Assembly: GCA_028691175.1 (NCBI GenBank)
Contig: JAQUZU010000001.1
Location: 26,332 to 53,138, forward strand
Length of the DNA stretch: 26,807 nt
From: Candidatus Kapaibacterium sp.
GTDB taxonomy: Bacteria; Bacteroidota; Ignavibacteria; Kapaibacteriales; UBA2268
Direction: 5' to 3'
The notes below the pieces were generated by a model that did not search any database, was not told where the DNA came from, and worked only from the letters and a program-made list of their open reading frames with translations. The translations under genes and the position numbers were made by a program. The first letter of the stretch is position 1, and each line of letters starts with the position of its first letter. Shown in pieces: positions 23,930 through 26,807 of this stretch.

Positions 23930-25639
23930 TTATAAATTTTTCCACTCAATAAGGGCAGTATTTCCATCTGACAGTTCCTTTACTTTCTCGATCCAGTATT
24001 TTTCACCTTGCGATTTCGATTGTAAGAAGGAATTTTCTGTATAGACCAGCGAAAGACAAGAATTTACTACCCACCATTTGTTATTTATCCCGGCACGTTG
24101 TAAGTCTGCTTGCAGCCTTTCCGCTTCGAAGACGGGCGTGGCTTCGGGCAGGGTAACGATAACCACTTCTGTTTCTTGCGGGTTTCTCAAGCGTGGTAAA
24201 AGCTTGCTAACCGAATCAGGAATACCCTGTGTACGTTCCACTTCTTTGTGGTAGCTTTGAGTAGCATCCAGCAAAAGAAGTGTGTGTCCGGTCGGTGCAG
24301 TATCGATGACCACAATTTCGTTATCCGCTTTATCCACGATTTCGGCAAATGCCTTGAAAACTGCAATTTCCTGTGTGCATGGAGAACGCAAATCTTCTTC
24401 GATGTACTCCATATCTTCGGCACTCAGGGTAGGTGCAGCCTTGCTACGAACTTCGTTTTTATACTTTTCCAGTTCTTCTTCTTCGTCAATCCGGCTAACC
24501 GATAGTCCGGCTTTTTCGGCGAGTTCATAATTCAGGTGATTTGCCGGGTCAGTGGTAGTCAGATGAACTTTTGCACCCTTTGCAACCAGTCCAAGTGCGA
24601 TATTAGTGGCTAAAGTCGTCTTTCCCACCCCACCTTTACCCATGGCGAAAATAACACGTTTCCCTGATGAATACAGGTCATTGATAAGGTCGTCAATGTT
24701 TTTTTCACTTGTTATCGGCTTATAATCAGTAACAGGAGATACATTATCTTCATTCAATAACCTGCGGATATTGGCAATATTCGACAAATTATAGGAACGC
24801 AATGGAACATCAAATGCGGGATAGTCCGCCAGTTCCGCCGGAATGTTCTGTAAAGCAGATTGCTGTTTGCCATATATTTCTTTTGAAACTGCGTCTTTTT
24901 CATCTACCTGCTGCAATACTCCGTTAATAACCAATATCTGATTCTTTATACCGAGTGATAAGAGTTCGCGAGATGAACGGGCAGCTTCCCTTAAAGCAGA
25001 TGTTTCGGGACGGCTAACCAGTACCAGGCGTGTAGCTTTTCCGTCCGACAAAGTAACAACGGCTTGTTTGTATATCTCTTTACGTTCTTCCAGTCCCGAT
25101 AACTGCCCTAAACAAGATGCACCATGTGTGCTTTCGCTGATAAACGTACTCCATGCCGATGGTAATTGAAGCATCCGAAGCGTGTGTCCGGTAGGGGCTG
25201 TATCGAAAATTATGTGGTCGTATTCATTTTGCTTTCCTTTATCGGTAATGAAGTCTGAAAAGGCATTAAAAGCAGCTATTTCGACCGTGCATGACCCTGA
25301 TAGTTGTTCTTCCATATTCTGGATAACACTTTCGGGTAATTTGCCCCTGTATGGAGAAATTACACTTTCCCGATATTCAGCTGCTGCCTGTTCCGGGTCA
25401 AGGTTTACAACCGTCAATCCGGGAACATCTGCTATCGGTGTCCCCTGACCGTTCAATTCCTGTGCAAACACATCTTGAAGGTTTGAAGCAGGGTCGGTGC
25501 TGATTAGCAGTATTTTTTTCCCTTTGTCCGCTAAACTTACTGCAGTAGCAGAAGCCACAGAAGTTTTGCCTACACCGCCTTTACCTGTGAAAAACAAGTA
25601 TTTGGTTAATTCTATATCTGATAATTTAAATGTTTTCAT
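23930..25639 (-). CDS. arsA: Arsenical pump-driving ATPase ArsA
   Basis: A cytoplasmic ATPase of 569 residues made of two homologous halves. Each half has a deviant Walker A P-loop (FTGKGGVGKTS at 17-27; MGKGGVGKTT at 333-342) and the DTAPTGHTL signature (A1 at 146-154, A2 later). The three cysteines that form the metalloid site in E. coli ArsA are matched by Cys117 (SGSCTVEIA), Cys176 (GASCLGQL) and Cys421 (SPCTQEIA). It accepts arsenite from ArsD and energises efflux. It is 13 bases after arsD and followed by acr3. Both nucleotide sites and all metalloid ligands look intact. The A-rich leader has only a weak AAGAA. Confidence 0.97.
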   Translation of the reverse strand: MKTFKLSDIELTKYLFFTGKGGVGKTSVASATAVSLADKGKKILLISTDPASNLQDVFAQELNGQGTPIADVPGLTVVNLDPEQAAAEYRESVISPYRGKLPESVIQNMEEQLSGSCTVEIAAFNAFSDFITDKGKQNEYDHIIFDTAPTGHTLRMLQLPSAWSTFISESTHGASCLGQLSGLEERKEIYKQAVVTLSDGKATRLVLVSRPETSALREAARSSRELLSLGIKNQILVINGVLQQVDEKDAVSKEIYGKQQSALQNIPAELADYPAFDVPLRSYNLSNIANIRRLLNEDNVSPVTDYKPITSEKNIDDLINDLYSSGKRVIFAMGKGGVGKTTLATNIALGLVAKGAKVHLTTTDPANHLNYELAEKAGLSVSRIDEEEELEKYKNEVRSKAAPTLSAEDMEYIEEDLRSPCTQEIAVFKAFAEIVDKADNEIVVIDTAPTGHTLLLLDATQSYHKEVERTQGIPDSVSKLLPRLRNPQETEVVIVTLPEATPVFEAERLQADLQRAGINNKWWVVNSCLSLVYTENSFLQSKSQGEKYWIEKVKELSDGNTALIEWKNL

Positions 25640-25652
25640 TTTTCTTGTTTTT

Positions 25653-25979
25653 TTATTTTACGGGTATAATGTCCAATGATATTCCGGTCCATTCACTTAG
25701 TTGGGCTGTTGTAGGGTATCCCTTTGATACAACTACTTCACCATCTACAAGTGTAATAGGCAAAGCATTCGCTCCATGTTCCTGTAAATATTGATTTACT
25801 ACCTTATTATCTACATATAATTGTGGTTCATCCCTCAAATTATGACGGGCTACATTTACCCCATTACGTTTCAGGGTTTCAAGTACAGCAGCTATCCGCA
25901 TTAATTCAGGGTTAATGTTAGGCCCACATAATCCGGTAGGGCAACACATTGCCGGATCAAAAATTTCGATTGTTTTCAT
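25653..25979 (-). CDS. arsD: Arsenite metallochaperone ArsD
   Basis: A 108-residue cytoplasmic chaperone that hands arsenite to ArsA and can weakly repress ars operons. The N-terminal FDPAMCCPTGLCGP carries the three functional cysteines Cys12, Cys13 and Cys18. The thioredoxin-like fold shows in NALPITLVDGEVVVSKGYPT. No distal Cys pairs (present in the E. coli protein) are seen, as in many shorter homologues. The ATG at 25979 has AAGGA about 10 bases upstream. It sits between the arsG-type permease gene and arsA. Confidence 0.96.
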   Translation of the reverse strand: MKTIEIFDPAMCCPTGLCGPNINPELMRIAAVLETLKRNGVNVARHNLRDEPQLYVDNKVVNQYLQEHGANALPITLVDGEVVVSKGYPTTAQLSEWTGISLDIIPVK

Positions 25980-25991
25980 TTATATATTTCC

Positions 25992-26693
25992 TTATAAATA
26001 ATTTATGATTGCGTAATAAAATCCCACTATTATGAAGATGATTGCCACGACACGGCGAAACCATTTTTCAAATATCTGTATCCGGTTATAGAACTTTCCT
26101 AATCCTGATACACTGTAAGCTATAATCCATGCTACAATTATTACCGGAAGTCCGGTTGCTATTGCATATACAACCGGCAAAAGATATCCGCCTGATTCCG
26201 CAGCAGACATGGGCATTAACATCCCGAAATAGAACACGCCACTTGTAGGGCAGAATGCGAGAGAAAACAAAATCCCCAGCAGTAAAGCGCCCCAGCCGGT
26301 TTTTGTTTTGATTTTTTCGCCACCTATATTTAGTTTCGGCATCTTGATTTTTATAACATCAAGCATGAATAAACCTATAAGAATCAAAGCCGGCGAAATA
26401 AGCATGCTGCCGTATTTACTGATTACTTTTTGAACAGCATACATACTTGCACCTTCTCTTAAAATGGGTATTAAGATTAAGCCCAAGGCCGTATATGTGA
26501 TTACCCTGCCTAAGGTATAAAACAGACCGTTGGAAAATATCCTGTGTTTGCTCTCAATATCCTTACTGATGAAGCCTATTGCAGTGATGTTGGTAGCCAA
26601 TGGACAAGGGCTGACAGCTGTTAGGATACCCAAAAGAAAAGCCGTTATTATAGGGGTGTTGCTATTATTTAAAAGTGATTGTAGATATTCCAT
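25992..26693 (-). CDS. ArsG-family permease (CcdA/DsbD-like membrane protein)
   Basis: A 233-residue inner-membrane protein with about six helices of the cytochrome-c-biogenesis (CcdA/DsbD) superfamily. The two facing cysteines typical of this fold are Cys30 in AVSPCPLATN and Cys148 in LAFCPTSGVFYFG. In Bacteroides-type ars operons this gene sits between arsF and arsD and is named arsG, reported as an efflux permease for aromatic aminobenzyl arsenicals; that substrate is taken from the family and not visible here. Electron transfer across the membrane, as in CcdA, is the alternative reading. It starts six bases after the arsF fragment stop. Confidence 0.85.
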   Translation of the reverse strand: MEYLQSLLNNSNTPIITAFLLGILTAVSPCPLATNITAIGFISKDIESKHRIFSNGLFYTLGRVITYTALGLILIPILREGASMYAVQKVISKYGSMLISPALILIGLFMLDVIKIKMPKLNIGGEKIKTKTGWGALLLGILFSLAFCPTSGVFYFGMLMPMSAAESGGYLLPVVYAIATGLPVIIVAWIIAYSVSGLGKFYNRIQIFEKWFRRVVAIIFIIVGFYYAIINYL

Positions 26694-26699
26694 TTCTTA

Positions 26700-26807
26700 C
26701 TACTTTTTCAGTTCCTCTATCTTATCTTTAATTCCGGTTTTGAAAGTATCCGGCTGACCTTTGGCATAAGAAAAAGCATATTCGGTCATATTGTTTGGTT
26801 GCTCTTT
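26700..26807 (-). CDS. C-terminal end of an ArsF-like protein, cut by the window edge
   Basis: An open frame of 35 residues reaches the window edge and ends in TAG at 26700-26702. It reads MTEYAFSYAKGQPDTFK and a Lys/Glu-rich end. In ars operons of this type, arsF (a nitrophenyl-arsenical reductase subunit) directly precedes the arsG-type permease, so ArsF is the likely identity. The fragment is too short to prove it. The spacing of six bases to the next ATG shows it is in the same operon. Confidence 0.55.
   Translation of the reverse strand, partial: KEQPNNMTEYAFSYAKGQPDTFKTGIKDKIEELKK

Noticed and set aside
1..26807. CRISPR arrays, transposases, integrases, toxin-antitoxin pairs or phage genes
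   Set aside because: None found: no regularly spaced direct repeats, and no coding frame with such motifs, on either strand.

Overview
The window looks like chromosome of a flagellated, Gram-negative member of the Bacteroidota in the broad sense (FCB group). Three lines of evidence point there. Three upstream regions carry the Bacteroidota vegetative promoter pattern TTTG, 19-20 bases, TAnnTTTG (infC, fliW, tRNA-Ser). Many genes have A-rich leaders with no clear Shine-Dalgarno sequence. Typical FCB proteins are present: a two-component-regulator-propeller/Y_Y_Y sensor kinase and an MsbA-type exporter. MotB, FliW, CsrA and a sigma-28-type promoter show that the organism makes flagella, which argues against Bacteroidales and favours a lineage such as Ignavibacteria/Kapabacteria. 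The lineage is inference.

Layout. Positions 1-11653 hold minus-strand housekeeping and sensory genes: a secreted subtilisin-like protease (cut by the window edge), pgi, infC (TTG start), a CHASE-PAS histidine kinase, nuoF, a BadF/GlcNAc-kinase-type ATPase and leuS. Strong hairpin terminators follow pgi, the kinase gene and leuS. The YicC endoribonuclease gene (11770-12651) and a plus-strand tRNA-Arg(CCT) follow. From 20223 down to 12869 runs a minus-strand cluster: a 1208-aa propeller sensor kinase, a lipoprotein, an MsbA-like ABC exporter and a membrane-anchored protein of unknown function whose stop codon overlaps the 3' end of the tRNA-Arg gene.

Positions 20317-22558 form a plus-strand motility/post-transcriptional control block: motB behind a sigma-28-like promoter, then fliW, csrA and a receiver-only response regulator, the last two overlapping by ATGA. 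In characterised bacteria FliW sequesters CsrA until flagellin binds FliW, so this block probably couples flagellar assembly to translation.

A tRNA-Ser(GCT) gene with its own promoter and terminator follows. Beyond it, on the opposite strand, lies an arsenic-resistance operon (arsF fragment, arsG-type permease, arsD, arsA, acr3) in the order known from Bacteroides ars operons. Its composition looks different from the rest and it starts right beside a tRNA, so it may be an acquired island. No gene-free stretch exceeds about 300 bases.
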